Assembly (NCBI GenBank): GCA_028287745.1 | Contig: JAQBPB010000013.1 | Coordinates: forward strand, 1 to 64,000 | Direction of reading: 5' to 3' | DNA length: 64,000 nucleotides | DNA from: Chloroflexota bacterium | GTDB taxonomy: Bacteria > Chloroflexota > Chloroflexia > Chloroheliales > Chloroheliaceae | Shown: positions 28,147 through 36,734 of the stretch, piece by piece | Position numbering within the stretch: the first letter of the stretch is position 1 | How the letters are laid out: every line of letters begins with the position of its first letter | The notes under the pieces: generated by a model | The model's database searches: none | Seen by the model: the letters and a program-made list of their open reading frames with translations, nothing else | Told to the model about the DNA's origin: nothing | Translations under genes and position numbers: made by a program

Positions 28147-29307
28147 CTAGTTTCCAAGACGAGTTAAACCATAACGCATACCGCCCATGCCCTGCACAAG
28201 CCCCTTGAGTTCAAGCATAACCAGGAGGCTACTGACTTCCGAAGTAGGCAATTGGGTATCCCGGCAAACCTCGTCTATGTGCAGGGGTTCACCGGCCTGG
28301 CGTAAAATTTTGAGCAATTGGCGTTCGGTATCGGTGTCGCCCGCCTGGGACAATTCCATTTGCGTCTGGCGGTCCTGGGGGTCAAACATACCGCCCGGCC
28401 GCAATTCTTCCAATATTTCTTCGGCGCAGGTGACTAACCGGGCTGAACCCTGCCGGATAAGGCGGTTGACCCCGGCGCTGGTAGGATTAAAGATACTGCC
28501 CGGTAGAGCAAAGACGTCCCGGCCCTGCTCTACCGCAAAATCCACCGTAATTAAAGCACCCCCCTTAATGTTAGACTCGACCACAAAAACCCCCAGCGAA
28601 AGACCGCTCACGATACGGTTTCGGGGCGGGAAATTAGCCGCTTCGGGCAGCGTACCGGGAGGGTATTCCGAGATAATCGCGCCGTTCTGGGCTGCCGGGT
28701 CGGTAATCCGGGCGGCCAGTGACCGGTTCTCCGAAGGGTAAATTACATCGACGCCGCTCCCCAGCACGGCCAGGGTCCGGCCACCGACCTGTAAGGCCGC
28801 CTGGTGGGCGATGGTGTCGATGCCTTTCGCCAGTCCGCTGATAATCGTCACTCCCTGTCCGGCCAGTTCGGTGCAGATATTCTGAGTTGCGGCCCGGCCG
28901 TAATTGGTGGCCTGCCGCGTGCCGACGACCGCCAGGGCCAGGTTATCCTGGGGTTGCAGCGAACCTTGCAAATATAGCACCGGTGGTGGTGTATCAATCT
29001 GGCCCAACCTTTCCGGGTAGCCGGGCGCGCCAAGGGTTAAAAGCTCAATTTTCAGTTGGGCCAGGCGTTCCATTTCCTGGTCAGGGTCAAATTTGGGCCG
29101 GAAGTTCAGGACGCGTTCTATCAGCCGGGGTTCCAGGCCCGCCTGCATAAAATCGCCGGTCCTGGCCTGCCAGGCTCTTTCCAGGCTGCCAAAGAACTCG
29201 AACAGCCGCCGCATGCGGACAACTCCAATACCACCCACCCGGCTAAAAGCCAGCCAGTACTTCTCGTCCCCGGCAATATAGGGTTTATCATCTTCTATAA
29301 GGGGCAT
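28147..29307 (-). CDS. dprA: DNA processing protein DprA
   Basis: DprA protects incoming single-stranded DNA and loads RecA during natural transformation. The 386 residues have an N-terminal helix-hairpin-helix/SAM-like region (about 15-80), the Rossmann-like DNA-processing domain (about 115-320) with GTRQATNYGR, ISGLAKGIDTIAHQAAL, LGSGVDVIYPSENR and NFPPRNRIVSGLS, and a C-terminal winged helix (about 325-383). The length is standard. The ATG at 29305-29307 has no clear ribosome-binding site. No other competence gene is in the window. Confidence 0.95.
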   Translation of the reverse strand: MPLIEDDKPYIAGDEKYWLAFSRVGGIGVVRMRRLFEFFGSLERAWQARTGDFMQAGLEPRLIERVLNFRPKFDPDQEMERLAQLKIELLTLGAPGYPERLGQIDTPPPVLYLQGSLQPQDNLALAVVGTRQATNYGRAATQNICTELAGQGVTIISGLAKGIDTIAHQAALQVGGRTLAVLGSGVDVIYPSENRSLAARITDPAAQNGAIISEYPPGTLPEAANFPPRNRIVSGLSLGVFVVESNIKGGALITVDFAVEQGRDVFALPGSIFNPTSAGVNRLIRQGSARLVTCAEEILEELRPGGMFDPQDRQTQMELSQAGDTDTERQLLKILRQAGEPLHIDEVCRDTQLPTSEVSSLLVMLELKGLVQGMGGMRYGLTRLGN

Positions 29308-29460
29308 GGGTGTTTTTGCAAATGCTTAATTTATCGGGTAAAAGTTGGAGTACCACAAAAATGTATCATATGTTGAGCGGTTCCGCAACTGGCCTTCAGG
29401 GGCCGGGTTTTATCGGTAAATCATAGTGGAATTCCCTTTACCTTGCCTGTAATTGGAAAC

Positions 29461-29524
29461 CCCTGAACCGGACTTTTAGGAAGGAATTTCCGGTCCAGGG
29501 CTAAACTTGATCGCCCTGGACCGG
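29461..29524. repeat. Three-arm GC-rich inverted repeat downstream of the SDR operon
   Basis: CCGGTCCAGGGC (29490-29501) and GCCCTGGACCGG (29513-29524) are perfect 12-base arms with an 11-base loop. A third arm, CCCTGAACCGGA (29461-29472), can pair with the middle arm with one mismatch. The element lies 23 bases past the SDR stop. There is no U-tract, so it may end transcription in a factor-dependent way or protect the mRNA 3' end. Confidence 0.6.
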
Positions 29525-29546
29525 GAGGATAACTTTAAAGCGAGGA

Positions 29547-30287
29547 TTAAATTTTTACGCCGCCATCAACATAAATAATCTGCCCGGTGATGTAAGCCGC
29601 CTCATCGCTGGCTAAAAAAAGATGCAGATTGGCAACGTCCTCCGGCTGGCCGATTCTCCGCAATGGAATGCTGCTGATTGCCCGCTCCCGCAACATATCC
29701 GGAATCTGGTCGGTCATGGGGGTTTCAATAAAGCCTGGCGCAATCGCGTTAACCCGGATACCGTACTTGCCGTACTCCAGGGCCAGGGTTTTGGTCAGAC
29801 CCCAGATACCGGCTTTGGCGGCGGCATAATTAGCCTGCCCGATATTTCCCCGGGCCGACGTCGAACTGGTATTGGTAATCACTCCGCTACCCTGGATTTT
29901 CATTTGTTCAAGGGCGGCCCTGGCGCACAACCATGAACCTTTCAGGTGGGTATCAATGACGGTATCCCACTGTTCTTCAGTCATTTTTGCCATCATGGCG
30001 TCCCGCAAGACCCCGGCATTGTTAACAAGTAAGTCTAACCGTCCGTATTTGGCTACCAGGGTCTGTACAATTTCCTGGACCTTCGCTATATCGGTCACGC
30101 TACCCAGGAAAAACTCGGCCTGGCCCCCGGCCTCCTGAATCTGTTTCACAAGCTGGTTGCCACCTGCTACATTTAAATCGTTTACTGCTACAATTGCTCC
30201 CTCGCTGGCAAAACGGCGGGCCGTAGCCGCCCCAATTCCGCTACCGGCACCGGTAATCCAGGCTATTTTTCCTTCCAGGCGTCCCAT
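29547..30287 (-). CDS. SDR family oxidoreductase (FabG-like)
   Basis: This is a classical short-chain dehydrogenase/reductase of 246 residues using NAD(P)H. The glycine motif ITGAGSGIGAA begins at about residue 11, NNAG is at about 89-92, and the catalytic residues are Ser (about 142), Tyr155 and Lys159 in YAAAK. The C-terminus has AYITGQIIYVDGG. It resembles 3-oxoacyl-ACP reductase FabG, but no fatty-acid genes are adjacent, and the family is too broad for a firm substrate. It starts 45 bases after the second SDR and is the last gene of a four-gene minus-strand unit. Confidence 0.9.
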   Translation of the reverse strand: MGRLEGKIAWITGAGSGIGAATARRFASEGAIVAVNDLNVAGGNQLVKQIQEAGGQAEFFLGSVTDIAKVQEIVQTLVAKYGRLDLLVNNAGVLRDAMMAKMTEEQWDTVIDTHLKGSWLCARAALEQMKIQGSGVITNTSSTSARGNIGQANYAAAKAGIWGLTKTLALEYGKYGIRVNAIAPGFIETPMTDQIPDMLRERAISSIPLRRIGQPEDVANLHLFLASDEAAYITGQIIYVDGGVKI

Positions 30288-30332
30288 TCTTTGCTATCTC
30301 CTTTACTTTTCAGGTAACTAATCCGTACCCGG

Positions 30333-31103
30333 TTAGAGCGACATGCCGCCATCGACTACGATAGTCTGGCCGGTGATGTAACTGGAAGCGGAGGATGCCA
30401 GGAACAGGGCTACTCCCTTGAGTTCTTCCAGGTTTCCAACCCGTTTCAGAGCGGCCTGGGCTTCGAACTGTTCACGGTTGGCCTCAATGACACCGCTAGC
30501 CATGCGGGTAGGAAACCAGCCCGGGGCTATCGCGTTCACCGAAATACCCTTTGGTCCCCATTCCCGGGCCAGGGCCATGGTCATGGTAATGACACCACCT
30601 TTGCTGGTGCTATAACCCAGCATGTTAACCGCTTCGGTCGCCCCGGCCCGCAGCCCGGCAACTGAAGCAATATTGATAATCCGGCCCTGCTTTCGCTCGA
30701 TCATGTGCCGCCCCACGGCCTGGGACATTAAAAAGATACCGGTCAGGTTAGTATTTAAAACCTGTTCCCACCTGGCGAGCGACATATCTTCAGTGTTCTG
30801 GCCCCAGGTCTGCCCGGCGTTGTTAACAAGGATATCCACCTGGCCGTACCTTTCCAGGACCTCGTTTACCGTCCGGTCTACGTCACCGGCCCTGGAGACA
30901 TCCGCCACAACGGTTGTACAATCGTAACCTTTGTCCCGGAAAGCCGCTTCGGTCGGCTGCAAATACTCGGGCCGCCGCCCGGTAATGGCGACTTTTGCCC
31001 CGGCTTCCAGTAAGGCTTCCGCAACGATCTGCCCGATGCCTCGACCACCCCCGGTTACCAGGGCTACTTTACCATTCAGGTCAAACATTTCTTTAACGTT
31101 CAT
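30333..31103 (-). CDS. SDR family oxidoreductase
   Basis: This 256-residue classical SDR has VTGGGRGIGQ (about 16-25) as the cofactor loop, NNAG (about 94-97), and catalytic Ser147, Tyr164 and Lys168 (YSTSK). The end reads SYITGQTIVVDGG. Arg in the glycine loop and TGRR after the second strand suggest NADPH. It is similar to gluconate 5-dehydrogenase or FabG-like enzymes and distinct from the neighbouring SDR. It lies 18 bases after the 73-residue ORF. The paired SDRs may act on sequential steps, but the substrate is unknown. Confidence 0.9.
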   Translation of the reverse strand: MNVKEMFDLNGKVALVTGGGRGIGQIVAEALLEAGAKVAITGRRPEYLQPTEAAFRDKGYDCTTVVADVSRAGDVDRTVNEVLERYGQVDILVNNAGQTWGQNTEDMSLARWEQVLNTNLTGIFLMSQAVGRHMIERKQGRIINIASVAGLRAGATEAVNMLGYSTSKGGVITMTMALAREWGPKGISVNAIAPGWFPTRMASGVIEANREQFEAQAALKRVGNLEELKGVALFLASSASSYITGQTIVVDGGMSL

Positions 31104-31121
31104 TGTTAATCTCTTTCTTGC

Positions 31122-31343
31122 TTAATCCTGTAAAGCAGCCCACATTTCAAGGTTCGGGCTGGCCGTCCAGATACGTGGGTCCAATCCGGTTATCCCGCCA
31201 TACATCCGGCTGGCGTCAAAAGGCGCTATCGGCAACCATGTGCAGGCGTATACCCCCTTATCCGGCTCTACAAAGTTGATTTCTTTTCCGTTAAATCCTG
31301 GCCCAGGCAAAACCTTTACCCATTCCATACCTCCATTGTACAA
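31122..31343 (-). CDS. Small hypothetical protein (73 aa)
   Basis: A short ORF sits between the S9 peptidase (stop at 31345) and the first SDR (start at 31103), with one base and 18 bases between; the tight packing argues that it is real. The start could be the TTG at 31341-31343 or the ATG five codons later; GGAGGT lies directly against that ATG, an odd spacing. The protein has several Trp and Pro residues (EWVKVLPGPGF, ACTWLPIAPFDA, RIWTASPN) and no membrane helix. I do not recognise the family. Confidence 0.5.
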   Translation of the reverse strand: MYNGGMEWVKVLPGPGFNGKEINFVEPDKGVYACTWLPIAPFDASRMYGGITGLDPRIWTASPNLEMWAALQD

Positions 31344-31344
31344 C

Positions 31345-33210
31345 TTAGTACAATTCAGAATGGGTCTTTAAGTACTTTTCAAACCAGTTAACTATTGCCG
31401 CCGTAGCCCTTATACGGTTAGGTATCTTCCGGAAGCCGTGGCCTTCATCCGGAAAGAGAATGTATTCCACCGGGATTCCCCGTTCGTTGAGGTTTTCGAC
31501 AACCTGTTCGGCTTCCACCACCGGGCAGTTGGTATCGTTGGCCCCGTGAATGACCAGGGTCGGTGAGGTCAGGCGGCCAAGCCGGTGGATAGGGGACAGT
31601 CGCCGCAGCAAATCAGCCTGGGTATCCGGGTCGCCGTACTCTACTTTGGAAATTGCGGCCATCCAGGGTTCGGTCTGGGCGAAGAAAGTCTCAAAGTTTA
31701 CGATACCATAAAGATTGGCCCCGGCGGCGATCAAATCGGGAAACTCCACCAGCCCGGCCATTGTCATGTAACCGCCATAGGAACCGCCCATTATGCCAAT
31801 CTGACCGGGCCACCCGTATTTATGGCTCACCACGAAGTCTATGCAGGCTTTAATATCCTTGATGGCGTTAAAGCGGAGGTGGCCGTTATCCAGGTTGACA
31901 AAGGTCTTGCCGAAGCCGGACGATCCGCGAATATTGGGCGCCAGGACACTGATGCCGCGCATAACCAGGGCCTGGTAATTACTGCTAAAGAGCGGCCTTT
32001 CCTGGCCTTCCGGACCACCGTGGAAACTTAGTACCAGCGGACCTGACCTATCACCGGCCCGGTAGAGCCAACCGGTCAGGGTTACACCATCATGGGCCGG
32101 GAACTCGACCAGCTCCGGTACCACCAGCTGTTCCAGGTCAATGCCGGGGTGCGGGCTGAAGGTAATCTGGCGGAACTCGTCGGTAGCAAGGTCCAATATC
32201 CAGATGTCCATCGGGCGGTTTGCCCCGGTCAGGGTCAGGGCAATCCGGTTGGAATCGGGAGATAGTTTCAAATTGCCCACAACCGGCGCTGGCAGGGCCG
32301 GGCCATCTTTTACTTCGAGGGATTCCAGGTCCAGGAAGGCCAGTTCATTTTGTCCGGACCGGTTCCAGACCAGCACGGCCAGGCGGCCATCCTCACTAAT
32401 TCTAAATGATTCTAATTCGGCGTCGTCCCGCCCGGCGATAACTTCTATCGGGCCGGGTTTTCCGTTGTAATCAAGTTGTATCCGGCCAAAAGCCTGGTAT
32501 TCGCGTTCGTCATTAGAGGCCAGGTAAATGGTCCGGCCGTCAGGCGAGAATTTACTCCCGCCAAAACTACCTGGCCCCTGGTGAGGAGTCAATAAGGTTT
32601 CCAGGGCGGTTTCACCTGGACCGGCAAGTTCTAGCAAGAACACATTGTTGTCACTGCGAAATTCCAGGCGGTCCAACAGGGCCATTTTGCCGTCCCGGGT
32701 TAGGTCGGTCAAATAGCCGATGCCGGGGTTGCGTACCACCAGTTGAAGGGCTGGCCGTTCCCCGGTCAGGTCAAGTATATACCCGTCCATGGCCTGGGGA
32801 TTGTGGCGGTTGGATGACAGGGTCAGTTTTTGACCGCTGTGGTCCCACGTTCCCAGGTTATTGTTGTCTTTTCCACCATCCGTAACCAGTTGTAAGCCGG
32901 TACCGTCCGGCCGTATCAGGTAGATTTGCTGGTTCATACCGCCACCGGGCGCGACCAGCAGGGCCAGTTTATCTCCGGTGGGCGACCACGCAAGGTCCGT
33001 AACGGGGTCTTCCAGGGAGGTTACCATGCTGGGCCAGCCGCCGGTTACCGGGATGGTCCAGGCCTGGGGCACACCGCTCAGGTTAGAGACGAAAGCAAGT
33101 TGCTGCCCGTCAGGTGAAAAACTGGGTGAACTGCACGAGCCCACTCGTGCCATTAATTTTAATCTGGTTTCCAGGTCGGAAAGGTTAGCAGCTTGCGATT
33201 CAGGCTTCAC
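31345..33210 (-). CDS. S9 family peptidase (acylaminoacyl-peptidase-like)
   Basis: The 621-residue protein has an N-terminal WD40/TolB-type propeller (about 1-370, with SPDGQQLAFVSN, SPTGDKLALL and SPDGRTIYLA repeats) and a C-terminal prolyl-oligopeptidase domain. The triad is Ser477 in GGSYGGYM, Asp559 in HGANDTN and His591 in DEGHGFRK; SFHGGPEGQERP is the oxyanion segment. The start is GTG at 33208-33210 with AAGGGA eight bases upstream. There is no signal peptide, so it probably acts on cytoplasmic peptides. It is the first gene of a unit with the 73-residue protein and two SDRs. It differs clearly from the S9 peptidase at 21495-23405. Confidence 0.93.
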   Translation of the reverse strand: MKPESQAANLSDLETRLKLMARVGSCSSPSFSPDGQQLAFVSNLSGVPQAWTIPVTGGWPSMVTSLEDPVTDLAWSPTGDKLALLVAPGGGMNQQIYLIRPDGTGLQLVTDGGKDNNNLGTWDHSGQKLTLSSNRHNPQAMDGYILDLTGERPALQLVVRNPGIGYLTDLTRDGKMALLDRLEFRSDNNVFLLELAGPGETALETLLTPHQGPGSFGGSKFSPDGRTIYLASNDEREYQAFGRIQLDYNGKPGPIEVIAGRDDAELESFRISEDGRLAVLVWNRSGQNELAFLDLESLEVKDGPALPAPVVGNLKLSPDSNRIALTLTGANRPMDIWILDLATDEFRQITFSPHPGIDLEQLVVPELVEFPAHDGVTLTGWLYRAGDRSGPLVLSFHGGPEGQERPLFSSNYQALVMRGISVLAPNIRGSSGFGKTFVNLDNGHLRFNAIKDIKACIDFVVSHKYGWPGQIGIMGGSYGGYMTMAGLVEFPDLIAAGANLYGIVNFETFFAQTEPWMAAISKVEYGDPDTQADLLRRLSPIHRLGRLTSPTLVIHGANDTNCPVVEAEQVVENLNERGIPVEYILFPDEGHGFRKIPNRIRATAAIVNWFEKYLKTHSELY

Positions 33211-34024
33211 GTGACATATCCCTTCATTTTATATTATAAAAAATTAAATAAATATGATTCTGGAACCAAGAGCAGTACAAGCACAAATATACAGGCCGCT
33301 ATAAGTCCATAGGGCCTCAGCAAACGAAATGTACCTGGCCTGGCAGCATAAGTCCGAAAAAATTACCGTCCCTTGACGTTAAATAGCGGGTAGGTGTCCT
33401 GGTCCGGTAACCGTGACGGTGGCCGTATTACCCTGGAACCTTTCAAAGGCAAGGCCGGGTAGGTTTAAAGTACTTCTTCCAGGCCGTATGTGTCTACTTC
33501 GGGTTGTTGCTAAATAAGAGTAGCACAAAGTGCAGCCCGATTAAATTCAGTACGCAACTTTAACCTTACGGGGTGCTAAAACTGGCCTCCGGGGAGGCGT
33601 TTCAAGCCTGTGTACCCTGGAGGAAGCGCCAGGCGCAGCTAGCCCGGCCGGGTAGTTTTATTAAAGCAAGAAGGCCGGTCCGGTATAGACAGTAACCGGT
33701 GATGGGTGAAAGTCGGTAGGCACTGGTTTGGGTAAGTTTGGCCCTCTTAACCAGCTTGAGTAACTGCTTTATTTTTCTGCTTTCGGTTAAATTATTGTCG
33801 CTTTTGAGCCGGAGCAGCCGCATGGAGTAATCTCCATAAACAGCCCTGAGGCTGCGGCTTATTGGACCGGGTAATTCACTTGAAATGCCAGGTGTATGTT
33901 TAACAGGGTTATGTTAAAATCCCATCATATTTGAATGTCTATAAATGTATGTGTAAATTTATTTTACCAATGTTGTGAAAACCGGCTATAGATCAACGTA
34001 ACCAGTAGTAAGGGGAAAGCTATC
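33211..34024. other. Long intergenic region without a supported gene
   Basis: This 814-base region lies between divergent genes (S9 peptidase minus, DUF6328 plus). It contains short stems such as CAGCCctgaGGCTG (33842-33855). A 73-codon minus-strand reading (33602-33823) is basic and without motif or ribosome-binding site, so it is not called. No known riboswitch or RNA gene was recognised. It may be a decayed gene plus two promoter regions. Confidence 0.4.
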
Positions 34025-34498
34025 TTGGAAAAGAAAAAACCTGACGGCAAAGTGATTACCGGTCCCGCTGTACCGGATGATGACCTGGGTGATTTGCACC
34101 AGGAATTGCGTATATTGCTGCAGGGTTCGCAAGTCCTGACCGCCTTTTTGATTATTCTGCCTTTTAACGCCAGTTTTGAAAAATTGATCGATTTCGAGAA
34201 ATATGTGTACCTGGGAACATTTATCTGCGCGGTTATCAGCCTTATCCTGTTTACCGCCCCGGCGGCCCATCACCGGCTTATCCGGCCCCTGATAAACCGG
34301 GTCGAATTTAAGCAATTCGCCACTAACATGATTATTATTGGCCTGGTGCCGTTAAGTCTGGCCGTGACATTTGTGGTGCAACTGGTAGTTTCCCAGGTCC
34401 TCAGTTTCGAAGCCAGCCTGGTAATAGCCGGAGTCGTTGGCCTGGTATTACTGGGAGTATGGTGGGTTTATCCGCTGGTTAATAAAGACAGGTATTAA
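34025..34498 (+). CDS. DUF6328 family membrane protein
   Basis: The 157-residue protein matches the DUF6328 pattern: a short polar N-terminus, ELRILLQGSQVLTAFLIILP, the loop NASFEKLIDFEKYVYLG, then TAPAAHHRL and two closing helices. About four transmembrane helices are visible (about 37-55, 67-85, 105-125, 130-150). The start is TTG at 34025 with GGGGA eight bases upstream. The family has no known function. The gene stands alone before the methyltransferase. Confidence 0.85.
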   Translation: MEKKKPDGKVITGPAVPDDDLGDLHQELRILLQGSQVLTAFLIILPFNASFEKLIDFEKYVYLGTFICAVISLILFTAPAAHHRLIRPLINRVEFKQFATNMIIIGLVPLSLAVTFVVQLVVSQVLSFEASLVIAGVVGLVLLGVWWVYPLVNKDRY

Positions 34499-34667
34499 AA
34501 GTACCGGTAGGACCACTTAAGCCTTGTTAAGCACTTCTAATATAGTCAGGGTAAATTAGCCGGATTAACAGGCATGTTTGTAATTTTGGAACTTTATTAA
34601 AGTATAAACCATTCATTTAAAGTTTTGATGATTTGTACCCTGGTGGTACAGGTAAAGAGGGATATTA

Positions 34668-35351
34668 ATGACCCAGCTTGATGAAAAGCTGTACGATGAG
34701 AAATATTTTGCCGGTCAGATCAGTAAATCTGACGAAAAAGCCGCCTGGCAGTACGGGCGGTTGTTGAGGTTTGGTAAAGTTTCGGTGGCGACCCACCCGC
34801 GCTTGCTGGATGCGGGTTGTGGGGCCGGACCGTCTTTGCCTTTCCTGGTGGGCCAGGGTTTTCAGGTAATTGGCAGCGACTTTATTTATTACCCGCTCCT
34901 GGAAGCCCAGAAACGCGCCCCCGGCGTGCCATTGCTCAATTGCAACCTTAACGACGGACTGCCCTTTGCCGACAATTCGTTGGACATCATCCTGGCAAGT
35001 GAGGTGATCGAACACCTTTCCAATGACCTTTTGTTTCTACAAGAAGTCAGGCGGGCGCTGGCTCCTGGTGGCGTCTTGCTTTTAACCACCCCCAACCTGT
35101 GGGACATTCGCCGCCCACTGGCAAAGCTGACCGGCCAGACCTGGAGCGGCTACCGCGACCCGACCCACATTAACCTGATGGACCCCCAGCGGCTTTCCCG
35201 CCTGCTAAAAGAAGCCGGGTTCAGCCAGGTGCGCTGGCGTACCGGCATCAAACCGGCCTACCAGAGGACAGTCCGCCGCCTGGGCCTTCGCCTGGCCGTA
35301 CCCTATCCACCCGTTATCGGTAACGGGTTGATGGCGGCAGCGGTAAAGTAA
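34668..35351 (+). CDS. Class I SAM-dependent methyltransferase
   Basis: This 227-residue enzyme has motif I LLDAGCGAGPSLPFL (about 46-60), the acidic end of strand 2 (GSDFIYYPLLEAQ), an ILASEVIEHL segment as motif II and LAPGGVLLLTTPNLW as motif III. It is of the Methyltransf_11/UbiE-like type common in surface-glycan clusters. GAGGG precedes the ATG. A strong terminator follows the stop. The glycosyltransferase on the opposite strand converges with it. Substrate unknown. Confidence 0.9.
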   Translation: MTQLDEKLYDEKYFAGQISKSDEKAAWQYGRLLRFGKVSVATHPRLLDAGCGAGPSLPFLVGQGFQVIGSDFIYYPLLEAQKRAPGVPLLNCNLNDGLPFADNSLDIILASEVIEHLSNDLLFLQEVRRALAPGGVLLLTTPNLWDIRRPLAKLTGQTWSGYRDPTHINLMDPQRLSRLLKEAGFSQVRWRTGIKPAYQRTVRRLGLRLAVPYPPVIGNGLMAAAVK

Positions 35352-35368
35352 TATAAGTCATACACCAA

Positions 35369-35406
35369 AAACGGCCTTACCTTCAAAAGTAAGGCCGTTG
35401 CTTTTT
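35369..35406. terminator. Bidirectional terminator between methyltransferase and GT4
   Basis: ACGGCCTTAC and GTAAGGCCGT form a ten-base perfect stem (35371-35380 and 35389-35398) with A-rich left and T-rich right flanks. It lies between convergent genes. Confidence 0.85.
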
Positions 35407-35492
35407 GAATTATTCTGATAATGACCTGGATTTTAACACCAGGGTATGGGAAAACGGGTAGGCAGCCCGGCAAAGACCGGCCCTGTCGAACC

Positions 35493-36710
35493 TTATTTCT
35501 TACTCACTTCCCGGTATACCGCCTCAAGCTGGTCCAGGATAACCGGCGTAAAGTAGCGTTTGACTGTTTCATAGCCGCCATGGGCTAATTTCTGGTGCAG
35601 GCCATTGTCCTGTAACAGCCGTACAACCGCTGCCGCCAGACCGGCTACATCTTCCAGTGGGAACAACAGCCCGTTCTCGCCATCCTTGATTAGCTCGTCA
35701 ATTACCGGGATATTGGTTGAAATAACCGGGCACCCGAGCGACATCGCCTCGATCAAGGGAATTCCAAAACCTTCGTAACGGGTAGGCAGTACATAGGCTC
35801 CGGATTGGGCAGCGCGCCGGAAAAGGGCCGCTTTTTCGCCTTCGCTGGGAGTATGCAGCAGGATAAGTTTGTCGCGGGCGTTAGCCGCTTCGACCAACCG
35901 GATAAGTTCGGCTTCATGTATCGGACTGTGGCCGGTAAAGACAAAGCGTGCCCCGGGGCAACCTTCCAGGATGGCCGGGATGGCTTTCGCCAGCAAGTCG
36001 AAACCCTTACGGTACTTGAACTGGCCCATATAAAGCACCAGCGGGCCTTTGAAGCCCTTTACTTCGGCCGGTAGTTCGCTATCTTCCCCGGCCCAATCCT
36101 GGTCTATTGCGTTGGCAACAATAGCCAGGCGTTTTTCGGGCACGCCCAGTTTCAGGGCGACTTCTTTGCCGTGGCGCGATAGGACCAGCACTTTGTCCAT
36201 CAGCAGCAAGGGGCTGTGGTTTAGATAGTTTTTCAGGTGGCGTTTGGGCTTGAACTGCTTGACCATGGCCCTTACGAATTGCCGGACGGATAGAATCATG
36301 TCACTGTAACGGGCCGGGGCATCAAAAGGCCGGTCGCGGTCTACAACCAGGTAGGGGTCGTGAAAGAGGCCGTGTGGGGTCATTACCAGCGGTATCCGGC
36401 GGAGTTTACAAATAATGGCCGCTTCGTAGGCAAGCTGGTTGGAAAGGTGGTGCAGGTGTACCACGTCCGGTTTCGGGCCGGTCACCAAATCACGGGCCAG
36501 TTCCCACGAGAGCCAGCCGCGCCGTTTAACCCGGTGTACCGCTACTTCGTCAATTACTTCGTGTTCCAGCCGGTTAAAGTCCTGTTTGCCACGGTAGGTA
36601 ATTGCCCGGACCTGGTGGCCGCGCCGGACCAATCCACGGGCTTGTAATCTTTCCGGCCAGCTTTGAAAGGTGGCGGTTATACCGTTTGTTGTAATAATCA
36701 GTATTTTCAT
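35493..36710 (-). CDS. Glycosyltransferase family 4
   Basis: This is a 405-residue GT-B enzyme. The N-terminal half starts MKILIITTNGITATFQSWPE and has DVVHLHHLSNQLAYEAA. The C-terminal half has GPLVLYMGQFKYRKGFDLL, FTGHSPIHEAE, and TRYEGFGIPLIEAMSLGCPV, which carries the EX7E motif, followed by NGLLFPLEDVAGLA. It probably adds a sugar to a surface glycan or glycolipid. It is transcribed after the large GT-C-like membrane protein (24 bases between), and the pair may belong to one pathway. The acceptor is unknown. Confidence 0.92.
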   Translation of the reverse strand: MKILIITTNGITATFQSWPERLQARGLVRRGHQVRAITYRGKQDFNRLEHEVIDEVAVHRVKRRGWLSWELARDLVTGPKPDVVHLHHLSNQLAYEAAIICKLRRIPLVMTPHGLFHDPYLVVDRDRPFDAPARYSDMILSVRQFVRAMVKQFKPKRHLKNYLNHSPLLLMDKVLVLSRHGKEVALKLGVPEKRLAIVANAIDQDWAGEDSELPAEVKGFKGPLVLYMGQFKYRKGFDLLAKAIPAILEGCPGARFVFTGHSPIHEAELIRLVEAANARDKLILLHTPSEGEKAALFRRAAQSGAYVLPTRYEGFGIPLIEAMSLGCPVISTNIPVIDELIKDGENGLLFPLEDVAGLAAAVVRLLQDNGLHQKLAHGGYETVKRYFTPVILDQLEAVYREVSKK

Positions 36711-36734
36711 TAAGCCGATTCTTGGTGAGTAAGC

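Noticed and set aside
33602..33823. Minus-strand basic 73-codon reading
   Set aside because: No motif, no ribosome-binding site and no neighbouring operon context.
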